DNA from: JASFUX01 sp050050115
GTDB taxonomy: Bacteria > Pseudomonadota > Alphaproteobacteria > Caulobacterales > Maricaulaceae
Assembly: GCA_050050115.1 (NCBI GenBank)
Contig: JASFUX010000014.1
Coordinates: forward strand, 1 to 28,049
Direction of reading: 5' to 3'
Length of the DNA stretch: 28,049 bases
Part shown: in pieces, positions 13,619 to 21,679 of the stretch
How positions within the stretch are numbered: position 1 is the first letter of the stretch
Layout of the letters: every line of letters begins with the position of its first letter
Notes under the pieces: generated by a model
The model's database searches: none
Seen by the model: only the letters and a program-made list of their open reading frames with translations
What the model was told of the DNA's origin: nothing
Program-made: the position numbers and the translations under genes

Positions 13619-15940
13619 TCATCGTGTCCAGCGCACGCCGAACCAGACCGAAGCTTCAGGATCAGCGCTCGCGACATGGCCTGGATCATCTGCGAGACGC
13701 AGGGCGAACGTGCCCTCCGCGCCTTCGGAGACGCCCCAGCGCAGGTTCGACTCCAGAGCGATTTCGCGGCCCGAAGGCGTCAATGAAGCGGTGCGCTGCT
13801 CCAAGATCGAGGCGTTGACCTCGGTCACCCCGACCGGCACCAGCAGCGTGACCTGGCCGGACTCGGCGCGCAGCGGCTGGGCGAGGGTGAGGCCGAAGCG
13901 CGCCTTGCCGTCGAGCACCGGGCGTTCGGCGGCGAGGGTCCAGGCTGAAGCTGTCGGCTCTTCGTCGAGCTGGATGTTGCCCGGCAGGTTGAGGCTGGTC
14001 TCGGCCATCTCGATCCGGCCCGAGCCGGTCCAGGCGCCGCGGATCGGCCCCGTCCAGCCGAGCGCGGCGAAGCTCGAGCGCCCGCCGTCCGTACCGCCAA
14101 GGCGCGAGGCGATCGCCCCGCCGAAGGTCGCGTCGGCCTCACGCGCGGTTCCGATTTCGAAGCCGGCTTGGTGAAATCCGAAGCTGCGCGACAGCGTCGC
14201 CGCGGAATAGCCGCGCTCTTCATCGCCTTGCGAGCGGACGCCGAGCGACCACTGTCCGAGGTCGTAGCCCGCCGCGGCCCAGTCGCCCGCGCTGGTCAGA
14301 GCAGCGAGGCCGCCGGCGTGGGCCGAAGGGCTGAGCACGGCGAGACTGTTGCTCGCTAGCGGCGCGGGCGCGGAGAAGCCGCGTCCCATCGCCAGCGAGA
14401 AGGGGCCTTGCGAGAAGGACATCGACAGGGCGGGAACGAGGCTTTCGTCCGTCGCCAGATTGTCGTGCACGAGAACCTGATCGTCAGGCGCGCGGAACGC
14501 GGCCGTGCCGAACGGGGTGTAGGCCCCGCGCGCGGCGAGCCGCTGGGTGGTGGCGGCGGCTTCGAACGAGTTGTCGAGCGAGGAGGGCGCGCGGCCGAGT
14601 TCTGGAGAGATGGCGAAGCCGCGCGCGTAGACGTCGCGGATCACTGCGCCTTCGAGCAGGCCTGAAGACGCGACCCAGTCGCCCGTCGCACCGCTTGGCG
14701 GCGCGGTGACGACTGCAAGCGGCGTCGCCGTTCCGCCGCCGAAGGCGAGGGAGGTCGTCCCCATTGGCTGGAAAGCGGCTTCGAGATCGATCAGGCCGTG
14801 GCCGTAAACGGAGTCCACGCCGGCGGCGCCAAGGTCTTGGGCCGAGGTGAGAAGGATCTGAACGGCGTCCTCCGGCGCGAGCGTCGGAAAGGCGTCGAGC
14901 AGCAGTGCAAGCGCGCCTGCAACCTGAGGCGAGGAAAACGAAGTCCCGGCGGCGAGCGTGTTGTAGCAGGTGTTTCCACCGCCGCCGCACCCTTCGACGA
15001 GCGTGGCGACCACCAGGCCTTCTCCGGGTGCGACGACATAGAAGTCCGCCGCCGTGCCTGCGCGGTTGGAGAAGCTTGAGATCGTTGCGGATGCGTTGAC
15101 GGCCCCGACCGCGACAGCGCGTCCCATCGAGAACGGATCAACGGCGAAGTTTGCGGGCGCGTCGGGATTTGGCTGCGGATTGCCGTCTTCGTCGCCGTTA
15201 CCGGCGGCGCCGACGACGATCACGCCGGCCGCAACGGCGCGTCGTTGAGCCGCGAGGATGCTCGGCGACGGCGTCGCGTCGCCGCCCAGCGACAGGTTGA
15301 TGATGTCCGCACCACTTGCGACGGCGTAGTCGATCGCCGCAGCGATCGCGAAGGAGCTAAATTGGCATCCATCAGGATCGCAAGGGGTGTCGGGGTCATC
15401 CGACCGGATTGCCAGGACGGTTGCGTCAAATGCGACGCCGTGCATGCCGGACGGGAAAATCGACAGCAGCGGATCGCCCTCGGGCAATTTCGCGCCGGCC
15501 GCGGCGCTGGCGACCCCAGTGCCGTGTCCGTCTTCATCGTCCAGCTGGTTCCGAACCGTCGGACTCCCCACGCTGAATGACCCGTTATAGATGTCGACGG
15601 ATGCAGCGGAGATCTTCGTCCCGATGAACTCCGCGTGGTCGACGTCGATGCCCGTATCGATGACGGCGATGGTGACGCCAAGCCCGGTGCCGCCCGCCGC
15701 ATAGGCCGCCGACGCGTTGATCAGCGCTTTAGAGTAGTCGCGATTGTACTCGTTGTTCTCAAAGGACGCAGCGGGCGGAGGAGGCGACGTCGGAGGCGGC
15801 GGGGGCGGAGACGTCGGGGGCGGCGGGGGCGGAGGCGAGGTCGGACCTCCACCTCCTCCGCCACCGCCGCCGCTCGCGCAACCGGCGGTCATCAGCAGCG
15901 CAAGCGCTGCGGCGTAGAGGGCTTTTCGCGAAGGCGTCAT
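13619..15940 (-). CDS. S8 family serine peptidase lipoprotein, autotransporter-like
   Basis: Secreted subtilisin-type peptidase of 773 aa. Residues 1-21 are a lipoprotein signal with lipobox T-A-G-C (Cys21), followed by a run of Gly (24-32) and a Pro/Thr/Ser spacer (33-56). The catalytic domain spans about 65-390: Asp95 in IAVIDTGID, His139 in DGHGTGVAS, oxyanion Asn248 in GAAGNGD, and Ser334 in GTSFSSPQ. Cys187/192 and Cys318/325 could form disulphides. About residues 400-773 contain alternating strand patterns (for example RSFGFHQAGFEIGTA and SVWFGVRWTR) that resemble an outer-membrane beta-domain, as in NalP-like autotransporters, but the terminal residue is Arg rather than Phe. Lipid anchoring plus a proline stalk suggests display at the cell surface. 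Substrate unknown. Confidence 0.86.
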   Translation of the reverse strand: MTPSRKALYAAALALLMTAGCASGGGGGGGGGPTSPPPPPPPTSPPPPPPTSPPPPAASFENNEYNRDYSKALINASAAYAAGGTGLGVTIAVIDTGIDVDHAEFIGTKISAASVDIYNGSFSVGSPTVRNQLDDEDGHGTGVASAAAGAKLPEGDPLLSIFPSGMHGVAFDATVLAIRSDDPDTPCDPDGCQFSSFAIAAAIDYAVASGADIINLSLGGDATPSPSILAAQRRAVAAGVIVVGAAGNGDEDGNPQPNPDAPANFAVDPFSMGRAVAVGAVNASATISSFSNRAGTAADFYVVAPGEGLVVATLVEGCGGGGNTCYNTLAAGTSFSSPQVAGALALLLDAFPTLAPEDAVQILLTSAQDLGAAGVDSVYGHGLIDLEAAFQPMGTTSLAFGGGTATPLAVVTAPPSGATGDWVASSGLLEGAVIRDVYARGFAISPELGRAPSSLDNSFEAAATTQRLAARGAYTPFGTAAFRAPDDQVLVHDNLATDESLVPALSMSFSQGPFSLAMGRGFSAPAPLASNSLAVLSPSAHAGGLAALTSAGDWAAAGYDLGQWSLGVRSQGDEERGYSAATLSRSFGFHQAGFEIGTAREADATFGGAIASRLGGTDGGRSSFAALGWTGPIRGAWTGSGRIEMAETSLNLPGNIQLDEEPTASAWTLAAERPVLDGKARFGLTLAQPLRAESGQVTLLVPVGVTEVNASILEQRTASLTPSGREIALESNLRWGVSEGAEGTFALRLADDPGHVASADPEASVWFGVRWTR
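15786..15833 (-). repeat. 24-bp tandem repeat encoding the proline stalk
   Basis: Two adjacent 24-bp units (15786-15809 and 15810-15833) differ at one base and encode the Thr-Ser-Pro-rich stalk of the S8 peptidase. The neighbouring run of GGC/GGT-like codons gives the poly-Gly stretch. Copy number could change by slippage while keeping the reading frame. Confidence 0.7.
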
Positions 15941-16239
15941 GACAAACCTCTGTTCCCCCTAAAGGTGAACCCCGAATGGTTAACGCCCGGGCAAATTGCA
16001 GTATGAACCCCAGAATCGACCTCAAGAAGAGACCAGGGGCTCCTTCGCCTCAAGTCATTACGCCCGAGGATTGCGCACGTCTGTGTTACGGCGTTTCGGG
16101 TCCACCAGTTTCGTTGTCCCGGCGTCGTTCTTGCACTGTGTTGCAAAACCGTATCAACCGGGAGGTATCAGGGCCGGCGGATCGCCCTGAGGCCTCGATG
16201 AAGCGGTAGTTTCCTGGACGCCGGCTGCGAGGAAGACGC
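15941..16239. other. Divergent intergenic region, no gene supported
   Basis: This 299-bp gap lies between the start of the S8 gene (minus) and galE (plus). It is less GC-rich than the genes on both sides. It holds a single GTTAAC half-site (15979-15984 area, upstream of the S8 gene), a TTGCAC at 16131-16136 with a TATCAA 15 bp later (a weak promoter candidate for galE), and the GAGGA ribosome site of galE just before 16240. A 68-codon frame from 16003 has no ribosome site and no family resemblance. Confidence 0.4.
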
Positions 16240-17226
16240 ATGAAGGTAATGGTGACGGGCGGCGCGGGCTATGTGGGCTCGCATGCTTGCAAGGCGCTCG
16301 CCGCGGGCGGCCACGACGTCGTCGTCTTTGACAATCTCGACCGGGGACACCGCGAGTTCGTCCAATGGGGCGAGCTGATCGAAGGCGACCTCTGCGACGG
16401 CCCGGCCATCGCCGCGGCGCTCGAGCGGGTCCGTCCGGACGCGGTCATCCATTTCGCAGCCCTGGCCTATGTCGGGGAGTCCGTCGAGAACCCCTCGCTC
16501 TACTACCGCAACAACGTCGTTGGCACGCTCAACCTCCTCGAAGCGATGCGCGCGGCCGGCGTGAACAAGCTGGTCTTTTCGTCGACCTGCGCGACCTACG
16601 GCGAACCCGAATCCGTGCCGATCTCCGAGGACCATCCCCAGGCGCCGATCAATCCCTACGGCGCGAGCAAGCTGATGGTCGAGCGGATACTGAAGGACTA
16701 CGACAACGCTCACGGCGTTCGCAGTGTCGCGCTGCGCTACTTCAACGCCGCCGGCGCCGACCCCGAAGGCCAGATCGGGGAATGGCACGAGCCGGAAACC
16801 CACCTCATTCCGCTAGCGATCGATGCGGCCATTCACAACCCGACGGCGATCAAGGTGTTCGGCACGGACTATCCGACGCCGGACGGCACGGCGATCCGCG
16901 ACTATATTCACGTCGTCGACCTCGCCGACGCCCACGTGCGCGCGCTCGACTACCTGAACGCGGGCGGGCGGACGGACGCCTTCAACCTCGGCACCGGAAC
17001 GGGCACGTCGGTCATGGAGATCCTCAACGCCGTCGAAGAGGTCTCCGGCGTGCGCTTGAAGCCGCAGCTCGGCCCCCGCCGCGCCGGCGATCCGCCGCGC
17101 CTCGTCGCCGAGGCGAGCAAGGCGAAGTCGGCGCTCGGCTGGACGCCCGCGCGCTCCGACATCGGTCAGATCATCGCCGACGCCTGGGCCTGGCACCGCC
17201 GCCTCGAGGTGCGTGAGGCGGTTTAG
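16240..17226 (+). CDS. galE: UDP-glucose 4-epimerase
   Basis: Short-chain dehydrogenase family enzyme of 328 aa that interconverts UDP-glucose and UDP-galactose for surface polysaccharides, in the cytoplasm. The NAD-binding motif GGAGYVGS (7-14) is followed by DNLDRGH, the catalytic SSTCATYGEP region (Ser114-Ser115-Thr116) and the Tyr140-x3-Lys144 pair (NPYGASK). RYFNAAGADPEGQIGEWHEPETHLIPL is a strong GalE signature, and TDYPTPDGTAIRDYIHVVDLA places it in the canonical group. Length matches the family. The ATG at 16240 follows GAGGA. It is followed by a hairpin and then kdsD and kdsA on the same strand, so the three serve envelope sugar synthesis. Confidence 0.96.
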   Translation: MKVMVTGGAGYVGSHACKALAAGGHDVVVFDNLDRGHREFVQWGELIEGDLCDGPAIAAALERVRPDAVIHFAALAYVGESVENPSLYYRNNVVGTLNLLEAMRAAGVNKLVFSSTCATYGEPESVPISEDHPQAPINPYGASKLMVERILKDYDNAHGVRSVALRYFNAAGADPEGQIGEWHEPETHLIPLAIDAAIHNPTAIKVFGTDYPTPDGTAIRDYIHVVDLADAHVRALDYLNAGGRTDAFNLGTGTGTSVMEILNAVEEVSGVRLKPQLGPRRAGDPPRLVAEASKAKSALGWTPARSDIGQIIADAWAWHRRLEVREAV

Positions 17227-17246
17227 CCGCGCCCCGCCGCCTGCCA

Positions 17247-17267
17247 AGGCCGCCGTTCGGGCGGCTT
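17247..17267 (+). terminator. Hairpin after galE
   Basis: GCCGCC (17249-17254), loop GTTCG, GGCGGC (17260-17265), extended by A17247-T17267, then TTGCTTCC. A short rho-independent-like terminator for galE, with only a brief T-rich tail. Confidence 0.5.
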
Positions 17268-17295
17268 GCTTCCATCCGGTCCGCCTGCGCATAAA
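17266..17295 (+). promoter_or_regulatory. Possible kdsD promoter
   Basis: TTGCTT (17266-17271), an 18-bp spacer and CATAAA (17290-17295) form a moderate sigma70-like pair, about 45 bp upstream of the kdsD ATG. The match is imperfect. Confidence 0.3.
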
Positions 17296-17340
17296 GGTCC
17301 CGACCCGCCGGCGAAGTCCGGCGCGACGGACCGATCGTGC

Positions 17341-18342
17341 ATGACCAAGCTCGCCGCCAAGCCTGCAGACGCCGCGACCGGCGAAGGCCCGGTCGCCGCC
17401 GCGCGCCGGGCGCTCGAGATCGAGATCGAGGGGCTTGAAAAGCTCGCTCAAAGCATCGACGGCGGCTTCAAGGAGACGGTCGAGCGCCTCTACGCGCACG
17501 GCGGACGGGCGATCCTCTGCGGGGTGGGCAAGAGCGGACACGTCGCGCGCAAGATCGCAGCGACGCTCGCCTCGACCGGCACGCCGGCGCAGTTCGTCCA
17601 TCCGACCGAGGCGAGCCACGGCGACCTCGGCATGATCTCGGCGGCGGACACGGTGATCGCGCTGTCGCGCTCGGGGGAAACCAAAGAGCTCGCCGACATC
17701 GTCGCCTATTGCCGCCGCCATGCGATTCCGCTGATCGCCATGACCGCCAAGCCTGACTCGATGCTTGGCCGGGCCGCGGACATCGTGCTGGCGCTGCCGG
17801 ATGCGCGTGAGGCCTGCAACGTGACCAACGCGCCGACCACCTCGACGACGATGCAGATCGCGCTCGGCGATGCGCTCGCCGTCGCGCTGATCGAGCGTCG
17901 CGGCTTCACCGCGGACGATTTCGGCGACTTCCACCCCGGCGGCTCGCTCGGCGCGGCGCTGATGAAGGTCTCCGATCTCATGCACGTGGGCGACGAGATC
18001 CCGCTCGTTCAAGAAGCGACGCCGATGTCCGAGGCGATCGTCGAGATGAGCGCGAAGAGCTTCGGCTGCGTCGGCGTTCTGGACGGCGACGGCGCGCTCG
18101 CCGGCGTGGTTACCGACGGCGACCTGCGGCGGCACATGGGCGGGGACCTGCTCTCGCGCACCGCCGGCGAGGTGATGACCGTCAAGCCGCGCACGATTGG
18201 GGAAGGCAGCCTCGCCGCCGAGGCGCTGCGCAAGATGACCGGCGAAACGCCGAAGGTGACGGTGCTCTTCGTGCTCGATGAGGCCGGCCGGCCGGCGGGG
18301 CTTGTCCATCTGCATGACCTGCTGCGCGCGGGCTTGGGCTGA
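17341..18342 (+). CDS. kdsD: D-arabinose 5-phosphate isomerase (KpsF/GutQ family)
   Basis: Isomerase of 333 aa that converts ribulose 5-phosphate to arabinose 5-phosphate, the first step towards Kdo for LPS. The ATG at 17341 is chosen because it matches the family start; the frame is open from 17266. The SIS domain (about 30-180) holds ILCGVGKSGHVARK (58-71), HPTEASHGDLGMI (87-99), and SRSGETKE (109-116), and the region NAPTTSTTMQIALGDALAVAL is typical. DFHPGGSLGAAL links to two CBS domains (about 205-333) with VTDGDLRRH and LVHLHDLLRAGL. A weak ribosome site is present. kdsA follows 58 bp later, so this is a Kdo pair. Confidence 0.95.
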   Translation: MTKLAAKPADAATGEGPVAAARRALEIEIEGLEKLAQSIDGGFKETVERLYAHGGRAILCGVGKSGHVARKIAATLASTGTPAQFVHPTEASHGDLGMISAADTVIALSRSGETKELADIVAYCRRHAIPLIAMTAKPDSMLGRAADIVLALPDAREACNVTNAPTTSTTMQIALGDALAVALIERRGFTADDFGDFHPGGSLGAALMKVSDLMHVGDEIPLVQEATPMSEAIVEMSAKSFGCVGVLDGDGALAGVVTDGDLRRHMGGDLLSRTAGEVMTVKPRTIGEGSLAAEALRKMTGETPKVTVLFVLDEAGRPAGLVHLHDLLRAGLG

Positions 18343-18400
18343 GCCGCGTTCGGGTCTAGACAGGCGCCCTGCGCGACAAAGCCGCCAAGCGAGAGTTTCA

Positions 18401-19285
18401 ATGAACCAGCAGACGCCCATCGCTCCCAAACTGAACGGCAAGGGACCGAACAAGGTCGTCGAGGTCGGCGTCGAAGGCGGCCGGGCGGTGCGGATCGGCC
18501 AGAGTCAGCCGCTCGCGTTCATCGCCGGGCCATGCCAGATGGAAAGCCGCGCGCACGCGCTTGAGACGGCGCACATGCTCAAGGAGATCGCCGAGCGCAT
18601 CGGTGCGGGGCTGATCTACAAGACGAGCTTCGACAAGGCGAACCGCACGAGCCTGACCAGCGCGCGGGGCGTCGGCCTTGAAGCGTCGCTGCCGATCTTC
18701 GCGGAGATTCGCGAGAGCATCGGCCTGCCGGTGCTCACCGACGTGCACGCCGCAGAGCAGTGCAGGATCGCCGCGGAAGTCGTCGACGTTCTGCAAATCC
18801 CGGCCTTCCTTTGTCGGCAGACGGACCTTCTGATCGCCGCCGCCGAGACCGGCAAGGTGATCAACGTCAAGAAGGGCCAGTTCCTCGCGCCGTGGGACAT
18901 GGCGAACGTGATCGGCAAGGTGACCGGCGCGGGTAACCCGAACGTGCTCGCGACCGAGCGCGGGGTCAGCTTCGGCTACAATACGCTGGTGACCGACATG
19001 CGCGCGCTGCCGCAGCTCGCCGCGATCGGCGCGCCGGTGGTGTTCGACGCCACCCACTCGGTGCAGCAGCCCGGCGGGCAGGGAAACTCCAGCGGCGGCC
19101 AGCGCGAGTTCGTCCCCGTGCTCGCCCGCGCCGCCGTCTCGATCGGTGTCGCGGCGGTGTTCATGGAAACCCATCCCGACCCGGACAATGCGCCCTCGGA
19201 CGGTCCGAACATGGTGCCGCTTGGCGAGTTCGAAGCGCTCGCTAGGACGCTGCAGCAGTTCGACGCGCTGGCTAAGGGGCTTTAG
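18401..19285 (+). CDS. kdsA: 3-deoxy-8-phosphooctulonate synthase
   Basis: TIM-barrel enzyme of 294 aa that joins phosphoenolpyruvate and arabinose 5-phosphate to give Kdo 8-phosphate. The ATG at 18401 follows GAGAG and gives normal length; the longer frame from 18278 overlaps kdsD. FIAGPCQMES has Cys45 where the E. coli-type enzyme has Asn, and the other metal ligands His219 (DATHSVQ), Glu256 (FMETHP) and Asp267 (PSDGPN) are present, so this should be the metal-dependent class II form. YKTSFDKANRTS and FLCRQTD are core family signatures. A strong hairpin follows the stop. Confidence 0.96.
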   Translation: MNQQTPIAPKLNGKGPNKVVEVGVEGGRAVRIGQSQPLAFIAGPCQMESRAHALETAHMLKEIAERIGAGLIYKTSFDKANRTSLTSARGVGLEASLPIFAEIRESIGLPVLTDVHAAEQCRIAAEVVDVLQIPAFLCRQTDLLIAAAETGKVINVKKGQFLAPWDMANVIGKVTGAGNPNVLATERGVSFGYNTLVTDMRALPQLAAIGAPVVFDATHSVQQPGGQGNSSGGQREFVPVLARAAVSIGVAAVFMETHPDPDNAPSDGPNMVPLGEFEALARTLQQFDALAKGL

Positions 19286-19298
19286 CGCAAAGAAAGGC

Positions 19299-19325
19299 GG
19301 GCGGCCGGGAAGACGCCGGCCGCCC
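19299..19325 (+). terminator. Hairpin terminator after kdsA
   Basis: GGGCGGCCGG (19299-19308), a 7-nt loop and CCGGCCGCCC (19316-19325): a perfect 10-bp stem 13 bp after the kdsA stop. An A-run precedes it and there is no T-run, so it may work in both directions, since the M56 gene ends 60 bp further on the other strand. Confidence 0.65.
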
Positions 19326-19383
19326 AAGGTCGCCTCTCAGAGGGGAGAGAGGCCGAAGCCGGTGTGCGCCGAGGCGGCTCGGC

Positions 19384-21135
19384 TCAAAGCCGCCGGCAGG
19401 TCGCGTTCAAGAAGATCTGATGCGCGTCAGTCTCGGCGAAGTGGATGCGCAGCCAATGCAGCCGCGGCGCGGCCTCGTCGATGTCGAAGAACGTGAGCTG
19501 ATCGACGAAGTCGGTGGCGACGACTCTGTAGGAAAGCGAATCCTCGCCGGGCTGGGCGAAGACGCCGCGCGGCTCGAGATCGTCGGGGAAGGCGCCGGCG
19601 GGGAAGGGGTCGGGGATCGTCACGCTCGCCTCGCCCGCCTCATCGACCGACAACAGCACCTGGGCCGTGTTGTCGAAGTCTTCCCAGTCGAACGCGTCCC
19701 AGCCTTCGAACGCGCCGGCGTAGCGGGTCTCCCACGCGTCGCAGACGACCGAGACATTCGAAAGAGCGGCGGCCGGTTCGCTCGCTCCGACGAGATCTTC
19801 ATTGAAACGGAGCGAAAGAGGGCTGGCTCGGAAGGTGACGCTGAACAGCTCGCGGTCGCCGTTGAAGCGCCTTTCGAGTAGGCAGTCTGCTGTCGCCCTG
19901 TCGACCAAGCCGATCACCGGCGCACCGCAGTCTTCCGGCTCCTGCGCCTCGTCGTTCGAGTCCGCCGCCGCGGCCTCGGCCGAGAGCTGTGAGGCCAAAC
20001 GATTGGCGGCGCTGAGATAGGCGTCCCAATCGATCTCGGGCTGTTCGTCGGCTTCGGCGATGACCATGCCGCCGGGAATGACGACGCGTCGCGACGGGTC
20101 GAGCCCCGGAGCGAGCGGTCCGACGACGGTTGTGGCGGGTTCGGTCGACCAGGCGGCGAACCCCGCGCCGGCGCCCAGCACGGCGATGCAGACTGCGCCG
20201 GCCAAACGGCGCGCGCGTCCGGGCAGCGCGTTGGCGAGCATGGCGATCCGCGCCTTGAGCGCGCGGCTCGATCGCGGCGGCCAGGCGCAGCCCAATGGCG
20301 GAGCGGAGCCGAGCTGGGATTTGAGCAAGGCCTCGGCATAAGCGCGCCGCTCGTTCGGATACTGCTCGGCGACCGTCGCGTCGCAGGCGAGTTCCTGATC
20401 GATGCGGGACAGCCGGGCGGCGACGTAGACGAGAGGGTTGAACCAGTTCAGCGCCGCGCCGACGGCGACGAGCGCATTGATTCGCGTATGCTGAGCGATC
20501 AGGTGCGCGTCTTCGTGCGCCAGCACAAGCGCGCGCTCGCGCGCCGAGTAGCGCGCCTCAAAGTCCGCCGGCAGCACGAGCGTCGGACGAAATACGCCGA
20601 CTACGGCCGGTCCGGCGTCGGAGTTCTGGGCGCAGGCGAGCCCATGCTCGATCGGCGTCAAGCGGCCGAAACGCGCAAGAGCGCGACGTTGGCGACGCGC
20701 GAGCAAGATCAGACCGACGCCCGCGCCGACGGTCCAAAGTACGCCGAGCGCAATAGGCGAGACCTTGAGCTGCGCCGGATGCGGCTGCGCCGTCTGCTCG
20801 TCCGCCGCATCGTTCGCGCCGGAACTCGCGGTCGATCCGGCGCTCGACGTGCGGGGTGCAGGCGTCGTAGCGCTTGGAATGTCCGTCAAGGTGCGGATGG
20901 CGGCGTCGGCGATCTGGCGCGCGGAGGCGGGCGCGATCGGTGATAGGGCGGCGACCGGGCGCGCCGGCAGGAGCGCCGCGACGCCCGCGGCGAGCGGGAC
21001 CAGCCAGAGCATGTAGGCGAGCCGCGCGCCGAACAGGCGGCGGGCGGGAACGCGCAGTGCAACGACGACCAACACGCCCGCGCCGAGCGCGATATTGAAG
21101 CTCAAGAGGGCGGAGAGGATGTCAGCGATCATCAT
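19384..21135 (-). CDS. M56 family membrane peptidase (BlaR1/MecR1-like) with unrecognised sensor domain
   Basis: Membrane zinc peptidase of 583 aa. Helices lie at about 5-26, 38-58, 127-146 and 305-323, with the metalloprotease domain in between: HEDAH (207-211) is the HExxH motif and Glu248 in RIDQELACD is the likely third ligand. In BlaR1 this domain destroys the BlaI repressor when the outer sensor is triggered. Here the last 260 residues, outside the membrane, are acidic and lack both the penicillin-binding SxxK/YxN/KTG set of BlaR1 and the TonB end common in proteobacterial M56 proteins. Several Cys could form disulphides. The start overlaps the BlaI-like gene by 14 bp; GAGAGG precedes both ATGs (21135 and 21132). 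Confidence 0.83.
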   Translation of the reverse strand: MMIADILSALLSFNIALGAGVLVVVALRVPARRLFGARLAYMLWLVPLAAGVAALLPARPVAALSPIAPASARQIADAAIRTLTDIPSATTPAPRTSSAGSTASSGANDAADEQTAQPHPAQLKVSPIALGVLWTVGAGVGLILLARRQRRALARFGRLTPIEHGLACAQNSDAGPAVVGVFRPTLVLPADFEARYSARERALVLAHEDAHLIAQHTRINALVAVGAALNWFNPLVYVAARLSRIDQELACDATVAEQYPNERRAYAEALLKSQLGSAPPLGCAWPPRSSRALKARIAMLANALPGRARRLAGAVCIAVLGAGAGFAAWSTEPATTVVGPLAPGLDPSRRVVIPGGMVIAEADEQPEIDWDAYLSAANRLASQLSAEAAAADSNDEAQEPEDCGAPVIGLVDRATADCLLERRFNGDRELFSVTFRASPLSLRFNEDLVGASEPAAALSNVSVVCDAWETRYAGAFEGWDAFDWEDFDNTAQVLLSVDEAGEASVTIPDPFPAGAFPDDLEPRGVFAQPGEDSLSYRVVATDFVDQLTFFDIDEAAPRLHWLRIHFAETDAHQIFLNATCRRL

Positions 21136-21490
21136 CGAGCCTCTCGATCAGCTTGCGCAGCTCGGCGATCTCTTCGTCTGTCAGGTCGTGCTTTTCGGAG
21201 AAGTGGGAGATGAACGGTGCCAGCCGGCCGCCGAACAGGCGGTCGAGCAAGTCGCGGCTCTCTGCGGCGACATAGTCCTCGCGCTTGATCTTGGGGCGGT
21301 AGAGATAGCGTCGCCCGTCGCGCTTGGCGGCGAGGGCCTTCTTCTTCAGCAAGCGATTCAAGAGCGTTTTGACCGTCGCTTCGGACCAGCCCTGGCGCTC
21401 CGCGACCGCTTCAACGACCTGCTCGGCCGTAAGCGGATGATCGGCCCACAAGGCCTCCATCACCACGGCTTCGGCGTCGGAAATGCGCAT
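21122..21490 (-). CDS. BlaI/MecI/CopY family transcriptional repressor
   Basis: Winged-helix repressor of 122 aa. The ATG at 21490 (MRISDAEAVVMEALW) is the normal family start; the frame is open up to 21532 into the operator. The DNA-binding wing covers residues 1-72: LTAEQVVEAVAERQGWSEATVKTLLNRLLKKKALAAKRDGRRYLYRP is diagnostic. The C-terminal helices dimerise, and the segment around PFISHFSEKHDLTDEEI matches the region where BlaI is cut. It probably represses its own two-gene operon through the dyads just upstream, and is inactivated by the M56 peptidase. No beta-lactamase gene is adjacent, so the regulated target is unknown. Confidence 0.93.
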   Translation of the reverse strand: MRISDAEAVVMEALWADHPLTAEQVVEAVAERQGWSEATVKTLLNRLLKKKALAAKRDGRRYLYRPKIKREDYVAAESRDLLDRLFGGRLAPFISHFSEKHDLTDEEIAELRKLIERLDDDR

Positions 21491-21504
21491 GCAACCTACC
21501 CTAC

Positions 21505-21520
21505 GATTACGTGCGTAATC
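21505..21520 (-). promoter_or_regulatory. Operator-like dyad 1 of the BlaI-type repressor
   Basis: GATTACG (21505-21511), TG, CGTAATC (21514-21520): perfect 7-bp arms. The core TACGTGCGTA resembles the TACA-N2-TGTA operator known for BlaI, MecI and CopY. It lies 15-30 bp upstream of the repressor ATG. Confidence 0.7.
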
Positions 21521-21531
21521 ATGCGATATCA

Positions 21532-21545
21532 ATTACACGCGTAAT
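21532..21545 (-). promoter_or_regulatory. Operator-like dyad 2 of the BlaI-type repressor
   Basis: ATTAC (21532-21536), ACGC, GTAAT (21541-21545). It shares ATTACR-N-GCGTAAT with dyad 1, and their centres are 26 bp apart, so two repressor dimers could bind on nearly the same face. It falls inside the proposed promoter spacer. Confidence 0.68.
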
Positions 21546-21557
21546 CAGTGGAGTCAA
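21535..21557 (-). promoter_or_regulatory. Probable promoter of the BlaI/M56 operon
   Basis: On the minus strand TTGACT (21557-21552) is followed after 16 bp by TAATTG (21535-21530 area). The -35 is good, the -10 weak. Operator dyad 2 lies between them and dyad 1 just downstream, a classic arrangement for repression. Confidence 0.45.
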
Positions 21558-21679
21558 GCCAAAGCGAAGACAGCCTCAGTCCTGAGACGGAGGAGATTCC
21601 TGGCGATCGAAACCAGACTTGAGGGAAGAGGTGCGCGCCGCTGCGCCGCGGCCCGAATACGGCGGTCGGGAAGGCGCGT

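Noticed and set aside
15786..15833. CRISPR-like reading of the 24-bp repeat
   Set aside because: The units are adjacent with no spacers and encode the proline stalk in frame.
16003..16209. A 68-codon frame in the S8-galE gap
   Set aside because: No ribosome site, composition of random translation, and no family resemblance.
16813..18453. A 546-codon open frame on the minus strand across galE and kdsD
   Set aside because: Antisense to two well-supported genes, Arg-rich and without motifs.
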